Shown here: positions 53,952 to 62,917 of the stretch, one piece after another
Layout: the number at the start of each line of letters is the position of its first letter
How positions within the stretch are numbered: the first letter of the stretch is position 1
DNA from: SMWD01 sp964629475
GTDB taxonomy: Bacteria; Pseudomonadota; Gammaproteobacteria; Steroidobacterales; GCA-2729495
Assembly (NCBI GenBank): GCA_964629475.1
Contig: CAZVQW010000014.1
Coordinates: 13,395 to 77,394 of the forward strand
Reading direction: 5' to 3'
DNA length: 64,000 bases
The notes under the pieces: model-generated
What the model saw: only the letters and a program-made list of their open reading frames with translations
The model's database searches: none
What the model was told of the DNA's origin: nothing
Translations under genes and position numbers: made by a program

Positions 53952-54179
53952 ATGTCACGGAAATCCAAACGCTTTAAAAGACAAAGCGAAAAGGCTGTTA
54001 GCGAGGTCTCGGAATTTATCGAAGATAATCCCGTGACCTCGGCACTCGGCGCCCTCGCGGCTGGTGCACTTGTGACGACCATGTTCAAGATGAATATGGA
54101 CAGACACACGCAACGTTCCGAGCGCGTTGCAGCAGCCAAGGAAAGCAAAGAAAACGACTCGGAGTCGAAAAAGGACTAG
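53952..54179 (+). CDS. Small basic protein with ENP-type anchor (75 aa)
   Basis: A 75-residue protein: basic start MSRKSKRFKRQSEKAV, anchor EFIEDNPVTSALGALAAGAL (about 21-40) continuing VTTMFKM, and a charged tail. The anchor is very like that of the preceding gene (EFVEQNPIASAAVALGAG). AAAGGAGAG lies 7 nt before the ATG, and the gene starts 28 nt after the previous stop, so they share a transcript. Function unknown. Confidence 0.8.
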   Translation: MSRKSKRFKRQSEKAVSEVSEFIEDNPVTSALGALAAGALVTTMFKMNMDRHTQRSERVAAAKESKENDSESKKD

Positions 54180-54186
54180 CCAGGCA

Positions 54187-55395
54187 TCAGGACTTGCGGC
54201 GTATCACCCGCGACACGATGAACAGTGCCGCAACAGTAAACAGACCCGCGGCCAGGAATGATGCTCCGGGGAAATACATCGGTGCACCCGGGCTTGTGAA
54301 ATAACTGAACAGCCCCGTCATCATCAGGGGCGCCAGGGCATTCGTAATGCTTCGCATGGCTGATAGCGCGCCTTGCAATTCACCCTGTTCATTCGCCGGT
54401 ACTTTGCCGGACAAAATTGCAGTAAGTGCCGGGCCGGCGATACTGCCCAAGGCATGCGGCACCATCCACGCGTACATCATCCAGCCCTGCCAGGCAAAGG
54501 CAAAACCAAAAAAGGTTACTGCGCACAAAATCATGCCGACGACGATCGTGCCGTACTCCCCTAACCGCTTCACTAGCGGTCCGACCGTACCCCCCTGAAA
54601 AAACGCGATGCAAATACCGATAAAGGTCATCGACAGGCCAACGTCAAACGGTGTCCAGTCAAACTTCTCCATCGTGACAAATGTCCACGTGGCGGGATTG
54701 GCGTCATGCGCAATGTTGTAAAACAACAGGGCCACCATTAACCCACCCACCACCGGATAACGAAGCAGCCGCCTGAGCGCGCCGACGGCATGGGCGCGGC
54801 GTAACGAAAAATCCCGACGGTTGGCCGGATCCAGGCTCTCCGGAAGCACGAAGAAGCCGTATATCACATTGATCCCCGCAAGACCGGCAGCAACAAAGAA
54901 TGGCAGCCGCGGATCGGCGTCACCCAGAAGACCACCGATAGCGGGTCCGATTACGAACCCGAAGCCGAAAGCTGCACCGAGAAAGCCGAAGCCGCGCGCA
55001 CGGTGTTCTATGGGCGTCACATCTGCGATATAGGCATGCGCTACTACATAGGTTGCCCCGAAAACACCCGACAATGCCCGGCCAATAAACAGCCAGACGA
55101 TCGTCGGGGCCGCGCCCATGATCACCAGGTCGACACCGTAGGCTGCCAACGAGGCCAGCAAGACGGGTCGTCGGCCGAAAAAATCACTCAGATTTCCCAG
55201 TATCGGTGCGGTAATAAACTGCAGGGCTGCAAACAGGAACATCAGCCAGCCGCTGTAGATAGCGACATCAGTCAACTCACCGCCAACCAGATCCTGCAGC
55301 AACGCAGGCAGCACCGGGATAATGATACCGATACCGACAGCGTCGATAAAAACCGTAACCAGAACGAAGGCGAGTGCCTGAAAGGTGGCCTTCAA
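54187..55395 (-). CDS. MFS efflux transporter, TetA-like
   Basis: This 402-residue protein has twelve hydrophobic segments and the TetA/DHA1 motifs: FIDAVGIGIIIPVLPALLQDL at the start, the loop-2 motif GNLSDFFGRRPVLL and RGFGFLGAAFGFGFVIGPAIGG. It should export drugs or metabolites with protons. The start is TTG (55395), with AGAGG 6 nt upstream. It converges on the anchor-protein genes. Substrate is unknown. Confidence 0.9.
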   Translation of the reverse strand: MKATFQALAFVLVTVFIDAVGIGIIIPVLPALLQDLVGGELTDVAIYSGWLMFLFAALQFITAPILGNLSDFFGRRPVLLASLAAYGVDLVIMGAAPTIVWLFIGRALSGVFGATYVVAHAYIADVTPIEHRARGFGFLGAAFGFGFVIGPAIGGLLGDADPRLPFFVAAGLAGINVIYGFFVLPESLDPANRRDFSLRRAHAVGALRRLLRYPVVGGLMVALLFYNIAHDANPATWTFVTMEKFDWTPFDVGLSMTFIGICIAFFQGGTVGPLVKRLGEYGTIVVGMILCAVTFFGFAFAWQGWMMYAWMVPHALGSIAGPALTAILSGKVPANEQGELQGALSAMRSITNALAPLMMTGLFSYFTSPGAPMYFPGASFLAAGLFTVAALFIVSRVIRRKS

Positions 55396-55559
55396 AGTCG
55401 AACCTCTGTGATCTGATGCCTCACCCTACAGTTTATGCGCTCGTACTGATGTTAAAGGTATTGGGACAAGTACGGACAGCCACTATTGGAACACCTTATA
55501 TAACTCTGCATCCGGTTGAAAATTCTATAAATAACCAATAAGTAAGGGCGAGCGGTTAC

Positions 55560-57290
55560 TCACCCGTCTGTATATTCAACGCGGGATAATACCTCATGTT
55601 GAAACTCGCGCTGGAAAAAACCGGGATCGGGAATAACATGCGGAGTCTTGATCTGCGATGCGGAACCGCCGGCTGCAATGCGCTGTTCACGTTGACGTTC
55701 AAATGCTCCGGACTTTAACAATGCGACTGTCATATGACCGAGAGTGCCCAGTACGCGCTCATCATGATAATCCGGCGCAACTTCACGCAGGGCGGCTTCA
55801 ACGGCACAAAGAAACTCTCGAACTGTTGTTTCGTTATCCCGGTGATCCCCCCGCTCCTCGATTGCGAGCACATAGCACCCGGGCGTTCGTTCAGTATCCG
55901 GAGCCACGAAGTAATCTACCAACGGTTCGCTCACTGCATGACTGGCCTTGTCGATTGCCTCAACGATGTGATGCTCGGCCGTCTTTTCGCCAACCAGATC
56001 GATAATCTGACCACGACGCTCGATAAATTCGATAATCGGCGTCTGCCCGTAGAAATCCACGACCCGTACAAGATCGTGTAGCCGATAGCGCATGAATCCG
56101 GCCAGCGTGGTGATGACAACCTCATAGCACTGCCCGATTTCTGCCTGCCAGGCCGCTATGGGCCGAGCCTCCGGATTATCCATTTCCTCCATGGGCAACA
56201 GTTCGATGTAGGCCAGCGTCGGCAACAGCAGGTAATAGGGCTTATCGGCCGAAAAACCGAACCCGAACGTTCCTTCAGAAGCACTGTAAACGGGAGAAAA
56301 GGTCGGCACATCACCAAGGTATGGTCGTAACTGATCGGCGTAGAAGCGAAAAGCGCCGCCCGTGGCCGTCAGTACGGCGCCAAGATCAGGCCAGATATCG
56401 GACACAGTGAAGCGGCCCTGCTCCCACAGCGCCTCCAGCGCCCGCGCTCGCGCACGTGCTGGTCGCAGGCGTTGCTTCAGGCTGGAACGGGTCTCAATGG
56501 GTAACTCGAGCCGCGGATTGATAGTTCCGTCGGCCAGATCACGCAGCAATTCCTCCGCATTTGCATGAAGATCCCGCAAGGCGAAAAGAATCGTGGCCGG
56601 AAAGAAAGCGACGATGGTCCACAAATCCTCTTCGCGAAGCCCGAACAGGATGTGGAGATAACGTGCGGCCGCCTGATCATGGATATGCGCGACCTCACTT
56701 GGCGAGGACAAAATCAGATTAGTGATATTCCCCAACTGTTTGAAGCCACCCGTAGTCGCCGCACCTTTCAACACACCGCCTGAAGTGTAGCCGCCCTCAT
56801 GATCCGTCATGATCGTCATGAACCGCCCGCGCATGGGCTGTAAAACACCTGCGCGAATAGCCAACCCCAGCGACGTCACCCGTGTCGCGAGCGACGCACG
56901 CATCTGATGCCGAGTGACGGGAATCAGTTTGGGCGGACCGGTCGTACCCGAAGTTGTGGAGAAATAGATGACCGGTTCGCTACTTAGGATATTCTGCTCT
57001 CCCGCTGCAATCCGCTCGATATAAGACGCATAATCGACGTAAGTCGTGGCCGGCAACGTCTCGAAAACCTGGCGCGCTGAAGGCCCGTCGAGACCGTGAT
57101 CACGTCCGTATTCGGTCTTTGCGTTCAGCGCCAGAATCCGCTCCAGCGTTTGCTCACTGACCGCCTGAAACTGCTCCGTTTGCTGTATGAATTTATCGGC
57201 CGATCGCCGCATTCTCCATGCGATTGCCGGACCCGCCATACTCAGGAAACTGTGATGGCGCCTGATGCCGCGAGTTCGTCGTCTTGTCAT
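55560..57290 (-). CDS. GH3-family acyl-acid-amido synthetase-like protein
   Basis: This protein of about 576 residues is a GH3 (auxin-responsive) family member of the ANL adenylating superfamily. Seen are YFSTTSGTTGPPKLIPVT (P-loop-like nucleotide site), YSASEGTFGFGF (acyl-binding/A5 region) and TLAGFMRYRLHDLVRVVDFYG. Plant GH3 enzymes join amino acids to acyl acids; bacterial ones are little studied. The ATG at 57290 removes a 16-residue extension without similarity. It is divergent from the NhaC-type gene, with about 86 nt between starts. Confidence 0.88.
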   Translation of the reverse strand: MTRRRTRGIRRHHSFLSMAGPAIAWRMRRSADKFIQQTEQFQAVSEQTLERILALNAKTEYGRDHGLDGPSARQVFETLPATTYVDYASYIERIAAGEQNILSSEPVIYFSTTSGTTGPPKLIPVTRHQMRASLATRVTSLGLAIRAGVLQPMRGRFMTIMTDHEGGYTSGGVLKGAATTGGFKQLGNITNLILSSPSEVAHIHDQAAARYLHILFGLREEDLWTIVAFFPATILFALRDLHANAEELLRDLADGTINPRLELPIETRSSLKQRLRPARARARALEALWEQGRFTVSDIWPDLGAVLTATGGAFRFYADQLRPYLGDVPTFSPVYSASEGTFGFGFSADKPYYLLLPTLAYIELLPMEEMDNPEARPIAAWQAEIGQCYEVVITTLAGFMRYRLHDLVRVVDFYGQTPIIEFIERRGQIIDLVGEKTAEHHIVEAIDKASHAVSEPLVDYFVAPDTERTPGCYVLAIEERGDHRDNETTVREFLCAVEAALREVAPDYHDERVLGTLGHMTVALLKSGAFERQREQRIAAGGSASQIKTPHVIPDPGFFQREFQHEVLSRVEYTDG

Positions 57291-57376
57291 TATTATTCTC
57301 GCAAAGCTCTGCGGCATCTGTCGGGTTTTCTGTATCATATGCTACTCGAAATCCGAATATAAGTATCTTCACCAGA

Positions 57377-58870
57377 GTGAAAGAACCCAGACTGCCAACC
57401 CTGCTCGATGCGTTAACTCCACTCGCGGTACTGATCCCGTTACTCGCGTTATCGGTCTACCTGTTCGGTTCTGACTCATCCGCGGGACCAAACCAACTCG
57501 TACTGCTGACAGGTGCAGCGGTCGCGGCGTTGATGGCAGGAAAGAACGGGCATGGCTGGCAGGAAATCGAACGGGCCATCGTCAGCGGTATCGGCACGGC
57601 GATGCGCGCCATTCTGATACTGCTGGCCGTAGGTGCACTGATCGGCACCTGGATGATGTCCGGCACGGTACCGGCAATGATTTACTACGGGCTGAAACTA
57701 CTCAACCCGGACACTTTCTACGCCGTCACCGCAATAATCTGCGCCATCGCATCGGTCAGCATAGGCAGTTCCTGGACTGTCGCGGGGACGCTGGGCGTAG
57801 CACTCGTCGGTGTCGCCCAGGGACTCGGCTTGTCACCGGCCATCACCGCCGGCGCCATCGTGTCCGGCGCTTATTTTGGCGACAAGATGTCGCCTTTGTC
57901 CGACACGACAAACCTGGCCGCTGCTGTGGCGGGTGTGAATCTATTCGATCACATTCGCCATATGATCTGGACGACGGGCCCATCGTTCGTCATCGCTCTC
58001 ATTATATTTCTGCTGGTTGGCAGCGGATCCGAGGTTGCATCCGACGAGCTGCAACTCTCCGCTACGGCAACGACACTGGAACGCAGCTTCGATATCACAG
58101 TACTCGCCCTGCTGCCGCTGCTGGTCGTGTTCCTGCTGGCCATCCGTAAATTTCCACCGCTGCCCACTATTTTGCTGGGCGCGCTGCTGGGAGGACTCAC
58201 GGCAGTGTGGTTACAACCTGACGCAGTGATCGCCCTGGCTGACAGTCCCGGGCAGGGACAGCCCCTGAGCATGATCAAGGGCGTGTGGCTGGCACTGGCG
58301 GACGGTTATGTATCGAACACGGGTACAGCGGAGGTCGACAGATTGCTGAGCCGTGGCGGCATGTCCAGCATGCTGACCACCGTCTGGCTGATTATTTGTG
58401 CACTCTCTTTCGGCGCAGTCATGGAACACGCGGGCTTCCTTGCGCGTCTGGTCGAGTCGGCCCTGCGGACCGCACGCTCCACGGGATCATTCTTCGCAAC
58501 TATAGCCCTGACGTGCATCGGCACTAATGTGATAGCCGCCGATCAGTTCATCGCAATCGTCGTGCCCGGCAAGATGTATCAGAGTGAAATCGACCGGCGG
58601 GGACTTGCGCGCCGCAACCTGTCACGCATCATCGAGGACTCCGGAACGCTGACTTCCCCGCTCGTGCCCTGGAATACTTGCGGCGCATACATGGCGGCGA
58701 CGCTGGGGGTTGCAACGTTCGCCTATCTGCCGTTCGCATTCTTCAACCTGATCAATCCGCTGGTGTCGGTATTCTATGCCTACCTGGGGATCACTCTCCC
58801 CCACCAAAGCGCCGAGGAAAAGAGAGAGCAACTCGCCCAGGCGGTAGGAGCAACTTCCAGCCGCGATTGA
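57377..58870 (+). CDS. NhaC-family Na+/H+ antiporter
   Basis: This protein of about 497 residues has roughly eleven hydrophobic segments and NhaC features: LPTLLDALTPLAVLIPLLALS, YGLKLLNPDTFY, SSWTVAGTLGVALVGVAQGLG, GAYFGDKMSPLSDTTNLA and LVPWNTCGAYMAATLGV. I chose GTG at 57377, right before the family start; a longer reading lacks similarity. Its last eight codons lie within a REP sequence (58844-58868), so the C terminus appears REP-derived. Relatives exchange Na+, H+ or organic anions such as malate/lactate. Confidence 0.9.
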   Translation: MKEPRLPTLLDALTPLAVLIPLLALSVYLFGSDSSAGPNQLVLLTGAAVAALMAGKNGHGWQEIERAIVSGIGTAMRAILILLAVGALIGTWMMSGTVPAMIYYGLKLLNPDTFYAVTAIICAIASVSIGSSWTVAGTLGVALVGVAQGLGLSPAITAGAIVSGAYFGDKMSPLSDTTNLAAAVAGVNLFDHIRHMIWTTGPSFVIALIIFLLVGSGSEVASDELQLSATATTLERSFDITVLALLPLLVVFLLAIRKFPPLPTILLGALLGGLTAVWLQPDAVIALADSPGQGQPLSMIKGVWLALADGYVSNTGTAEVDRLLSRGGMSSMLTTVWLIICALSFGAVMEHAGFLARLVESALRTARSTGSFFATIALTCIGTNVIAADQFIAIVVPGKMYQSEIDRRGLARRNLSRIIEDSGTLTSPLVPWNTCGAYMAATLGVATFAYLPFAFFNLINPLVSVFYAYLGITLPHQSAEEKREQLAQAVGATSSRD

Positions 58871-58896
58871 TGCATCGATCCAAATCAATCGCGGCC
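58844..58896. repeat. Degenerate REP pair at the end of the antiporter gene
   Basis: GTAGGAGCAACTTCCAGCCG with CGATT (58844-58868) and a reverse-oriented AATCGCGGCC (58887-58896) match the arms of the REPINs at 35.1 and 45.5 kb, with several changes. The left arm overlaps the last codons of the antiporter gene. Confidence 0.7.
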
Positions 58897-58922
58897 ATAG
58901 CCAATATGGGTGCGGCTGTTAG

Positions 58923-59711
58923 TTAACAACCGCACCAGGTCAGGGCGGCATTCAACAGAGATTTCAGGACCGGTCGAATCTCGGCTGCCTTGTCGGGTTC
59001 GAACGTATATGGCGGCATTTCGCGCATGTAGCTGCGTTGTGCGAGTTCGAGCTGCACCGCGTGGATGCCGTGATCCGGATCGCCATACTCACGAGTGATG
59101 TACCCGCCGGTGAAGCGTCCGTTCAGAACCGCCGGATAATCCGGAGTCCGGCTCGCCGTCGTGAACAGCAGATCGGACAGCATCTTGCTGCATGCACGGC
59201 CGGAGTGGGTACCGAAGTTGAGTACCGGCAATTGCCCGGCAAACAGTTCCGGCACCGTGCTGCGGATCGAATGCGCATCCCACAACACAACCTGCTCGTG
59301 ATGCGCGCGCAAACGATCCAGTTCCTGTCGCAGCCGATCGTGATATGGCTGCCAGAATAATTCACGGCGCTGCTGAATTTCCTTTGCGTCGGGCTCTTTC
59401 TCCCGGTAAATCGGCTCACCATCGAAGGTCATCGTGGGACACAGACCGGTTTCGAGCTGACCCGGGTACAGCGGCGCACTGTCCGGTGGCCGATTCAGGT
59501 CGATGACGAAACGTGCATGTGCCGCAACGAGCACAGTCGCATCCAGTACATCGAGAAAGTCATACAACACATCCACATGCCAGTCCGTATCCGGAAGTGC
59601 CAGTGCGGGTGTCGTCATTCGTAGCGTCATATCCTCCGGCAGCTGTGTCCCTGCATGCGGAATGCTGACGAGTAACGGCGAGTTGCCACTGCGACAACGA
59701 AAGGTCTCCAT
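58923..59711 (-). CDS. hutG: N-formylglutamate deformylase HutG
   Basis: This 262-residue protein has the N-formylglutamate amidohydrolase features: LLVSIPHAGTQLPEDM, DTDWHVDVLYDFLD, FVIDLNRPPDSAPLY and VVLWDAHSIRSTVPELF. It performs the last step of histidine breakdown in the HutF-type route, giving glutamate and formate. It is the last gene of the hut operon, 3 nt after hutH. Confidence 0.95.
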   Translation of the reverse strand: METFRCRSGNSPLLVSIPHAGTQLPEDMTLRMTTPALALPDTDWHVDVLYDFLDVLDATVLVAAHARFVIDLNRPPDSAPLYPGQLETGLCPTMTFDGEPIYREKEPDAKEIQQRRELFWQPYHDRLRQELDRLRAHHEQVVLWDAHSIRSTVPELFAGQLPVLNFGTHSGRACSKMLSDLLFTTASRTPDYPAVLNGRFTGGYITREYGDPDHGIHAVQLELAQRSYMREMPPYTFEPDKAAEIRPVLKSLLNAALTWCGC

Positions 59712-59714
59712 TGG

Positions 59715-61247
59715 TCAGTCGGCCGGCAGCAACATGCCGTCGGCATGCCGAAGAAACCGGCCGTTACGAATCACACGCCGGACGCGTTCGATATCGCCCG
59801 AGAGCGGGCGATCTTCCACGTAACGTTTGGACAGACCACGCACTTCCGTGACTACGCTTTCAAGTGCCGGAGAACTCTTTAACGGCCGATGAAACTCAAT
59901 ACCCTGACAAGCCGCAAGCAATTCGATCGCGACAATGCCGGCAACATTGTCGAGCATCTGGTACAACCGCAACGCTGCGGTTGTCGCCATACTTACATGG
60001 TCTTCCTGGTTGGCTGAAGTGGGCAGACTATCCACGCTGGCCGGATGGGCGAGCAATTTATTCTCCGAAGCCAGCGCGGCCGCAGTTACCTGAGCGATCA
60101 TGAAACCCGAATTCAGTCCGCTGTGTTCTACCAGGAACGGCGGCAAGTCACTCATGTGCGGGTCGATCAACAGCGCAATACGCCGTTCCGAAATCGCACC
60201 GATTTCTGCGATCGCCGTGGCCATGTAGTCGCAGACCAATGCAACCGGTTCGGCATGAAAATTCCCGCCGGACAAAATCCGGTCGTCGTCACTGAATACC
60301 AACGGATTGTCGGTGACCGCTTTTGCTTCGGTCAGCAAGATCCCGGTCACGTGACGCAATGCCGTCAGGCAGGCACCCATGACCTGTGGCTGGCACCGAA
60401 GGCAATACGGATCCTGTACGCGTTTGCATTCGAGATGCGAATCGCGAATCGTACTGCCATCCAGCAGTTGCCGATACAAGGTCGCAACGTCGATCTGCCC
60501 GGCATGACCCCGCGCCTGGCTGACACGTGCATCGAATGGCGTATCACTACCCTGAGCCGCATCGATGGACAACGCGCCTGCCACGCAGGCGGCCGCAAAA
60601 GTTTGTTCGGCTTCGAGCAATGCGCCGATCGCCAGTGCGGTGGAAATCTGCGTACCATTAATCAGTGCAAGACCTTCCTTGGGCTGCAGTGTTGCCGGAG
60701 TGAGCCCGGCTATAGTCAGTGCTTCAGCAGCAGGCAACTCACGGCCGCCATGGCGCGCGCGACCGACTCCAAGCAATAAGGCACTCATATGGGCCAGCGG
60801 CGCGAGATCGCCCGACGCACCGACCGAGCCACGCGCCGGGATAACCGGGTACACCTCGTGGTTCAGCAACGCACACAGGCTTTCGATCAATTGCGGCGTC
60901 ACGCCGGAGAAACCCTGACTCAGACCCAGTACTTTCAGCACCATGGCCAATCGCACAACTCGATCATCCAACGGGTCACCGACACCGACGCAATGCGACA
61001 GGATCAGGTTTTTCTGCAGTTGCGCGAATTCTTCGTCGGCAATGCGCACATTCGCGAGCAGACCAAAGCCGGTGTTAATACCGTAGACCGGCTGTTCGCC
61101 GCTCAGTGCCCTGGTGAGGGTCTGCTGGCTGCCACGGATACATCCAAGCGCTTCGTCATCCAGTGACATCTGTACTGGTTCGCACCACACACTTCGCAAT
61201 TGCGCGAGCGTAAGTTTGCCGGCCTGTGCCGATATGTGTGTGCTCAT
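59715..61247 (-). CDS. hutH: Histidine ammonia-lyase HutH
   Basis: This 510-residue enzyme has the ARGSVGASGDLAPLAH block, where Ala-Ser-Gly forms the MIO electrophile, and the start VYGINTGFGLL. It turns histidine to urocanate and ammonia. AAGGAGA precedes the ATG; hutU ends 3 nt upstream. Length is usual for the family. Confidence 0.97.
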   Translation of the reverse strand: MSTHISAQAGKLTLAQLRSVWCEPVQMSLDDEALGCIRGSQQTLTRALSGEQPVYGINTGFGLLANVRIADEEFAQLQKNLILSHCVGVGDPLDDRVVRLAMVLKVLGLSQGFSGVTPQLIESLCALLNHEVYPVIPARGSVGASGDLAPLAHMSALLLGVGRARHGGRELPAAEALTIAGLTPATLQPKEGLALINGTQISTALAIGALLEAEQTFAAACVAGALSIDAAQGSDTPFDARVSQARGHAGQIDVATLYRQLLDGSTIRDSHLECKRVQDPYCLRCQPQVMGACLTALRHVTGILLTEAKAVTDNPLVFSDDDRILSGGNFHAEPVALVCDYMATAIAEIGAISERRIALLIDPHMSDLPPFLVEHSGLNSGFMIAQVTAAALASENKLLAHPASVDSLPTSANQEDHVSMATTAALRLYQMLDNVAGIVAIELLAACQGIEFHRPLKSSPALESVVTEVRGLSKRYVEDRPLSGDIERVRRVIRNGRFLRHADGMLLPAD

Positions 61248-61249
61248 GA

Positions 61250-62917
61250 TTACGAATCTCCTTTATCGAGCATTGGCAGATTCAACTCGCATCGGCGGGC
61301 ATGCTCGATCGCAGTTTTATAACCTGCATCCGCGTGTCGCATCACCCCGGTAGCCGGATCATTCCACAAGACCCGCTCGATGCGCCGGGCAGCCGCATCC
61401 GTTCCGTCGCAGACGATCACGACACCGGCGTGCTGGGAATAACCCATGCCGACACCGCCACCATGGTGCAGAGACACCCAGGTCGCACCGCCGGCCGTGT
61501 TCAGCAATGCGTTGAGTATCGGCCAGTCCGATACGGCGTCGGAACCGTCGAGCATGGCCTCGGTCTCCCGATTAGGGCTTGCAACCGATCCGGAATCGAG
61601 ATGATCACGGCCGATGACCACCGGTGCTGTTAATTCACCGCTGCGCACCATCTCATTGAATGCGAGCCCTAAACGGTGGCGGTCACCGAGTCCCACCCAG
61701 CAAATCCGCGCCGGCAGACCCTGAAACTGAATGCGCTCGTGCGCCATGTCCAGCCAGTTGTGCAAACTTTCATCATCCGGCAGCAATTCTTTTACCTTGC
61801 GATCAGTCGCGTAAATATCCTCCGGGTCACCGGACAACGCTGCCCAGCGGAACGGTCCGATACCACGACAAAACAGCGGGCGGACGTAGGCCGGCACGAA
61901 GCCGGGGAAATCAAACGCGTTGGCGACACCGGCATCCAGTGCAACCTGACGAATGTTATTGCCGTAATCGAACACCGGAATGCCCTGCTCGTGAAACGCG
62001 AGCATTGCGCGCACATGGGTGGCCATGGATGATCTGCTCGCAGCTTCGACCGCGGCCGGATCGCTTTTCTGCATAGCGAGCCATTGCTCGACGCTCCAGC
62101 CTTCCGGCAGATAGCCGTGCACAGGGTCGTGGGCCGAGGTCTGATCGGTGACTGCGTCCGGGTGCACGCCACGCTGCACCAATTCAGGAAGTATCTCGGC
62201 CGCATTGCCAAGCAACCCTACGGATATCACCTCATCGACTTCGGCCGCTCGCTCGAGCAGTTCCAACGCCTCATAAAGACTATCTGCTTTAACATCTAAG
62301 TATTTGGTTTCCAAACGCTTATCTATACGATCCGGCCGACATTCGATGGCCAGCATGGACAGGCCGGCCATGGTCGCCGCCAGCGGCTGGGCACCACCCA
62401 TCCCACCCAGCCCGGCGGTCAAAATCCATTTACCGGCCACCTGACCGGCAAAATGCTGGCGGGCCATTTCGACAAAGGTTTCATAAGTACCCTGCACGAT
62501 GCCCTGACTGCCGATGTAGATCCACGAACCGGCGGTCATCTGACCGAACATCATCAGACCCTTGCGGTCGAGTTCGTTGAAATGCTCCCAGGTTGCCCAA
62601 TGCGGAACGAGATTGGAGTTGGCGATCAGCACGCGCGGCGCATCGACGTGGGTGCGAAACACACCGACCGGTTTACCGGACTGCACCAACAGCGTTTCAT
62701 CATCACCCAGTTCGCGTAGTGTCCTGACGATCTGCTCGTAGCATGCCCAGTTGCGTGCCGCCTTGCCGATGCCACCGTAAACGACCAACTCGTCCGGATG
62801 TTCGGCAACCTCCGGGTCGAGATTATTCATCAACATGCGTAACGGGGCCTCGGTCAACCAACTTTTGGCTGTCAGTGTCGTGCCGCGCGGCGAACGGATA
62901 TTTTTTCTTTGACTCAT
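61250..62917 (-). CDS. hutU: Urocanate hydratase HutU
   Basis: This 555-residue NAD-dependent urocanase matches the family end to end: PRGTTLTAKSWLTEAPLRMLMNNLDPEVAE, QSGKPVGVFRTH, GGMGGAQPLAATMAG and VSLHHGGGVGMGYSQHAG. It converts urocanate to imidazolonepropionate. The ATG overlaps the hutC stop in ATGA. The next enzyme, HutI, is not in the window. Confidence 0.97.
   Translation of the reverse strand: MSQRKNIRSPRGTTLTAKSWLTEAPLRMLMNNLDPEVAEHPDELVVYGGIGKAARNWACYEQIVRTLRELGDDETLLVQSGKPVGVFRTHVDAPRVLIANSNLVPHWATWEHFNELDRKGLMMFGQMTAGSWIYIGSQGIVQGTYETFVEMARQHFAGQVAGKWILTAGLGGMGGAQPLAATMAGLSMLAIECRPDRIDKRLETKYLDVKADSLYEALELLERAAEVDEVISVGLLGNAAEILPELVQRGVHPDAVTDQTSAHDPVHGYLPEGWSVEQWLAMQKSDPAAVEAASRSSMATHVRAMLAFHEQGIPVFDYGNNIRQVALDAGVANAFDFPGFVPAYVRPLFCRGIGPFRWAALSGDPEDIYATDRKVKELLPDDESLHNWLDMAHERIQFQGLPARICWVGLGDRHRLGLAFNEMVRSGELTAPVVIGRDHLDSGSVASPNRETEAMLDGSDAVSDWPILNALLNTAGGATWVSLHHGGGVGMGYSQHAGVVIVCDGTDAAARRIERVLWNDPATGVMRHADAGYKTAIEHARRCELNLPMLDKGDS

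Noticed and set aside
48132..54179. Magnetosome (Mms6/MamD-like) Gly-Leu repeat proteins
   Set aside because: The GLGML segments recall Gly-Leu repeats, but no magnetosome genes are nearby and the conserved H/N-P motif is not part of those proteins.
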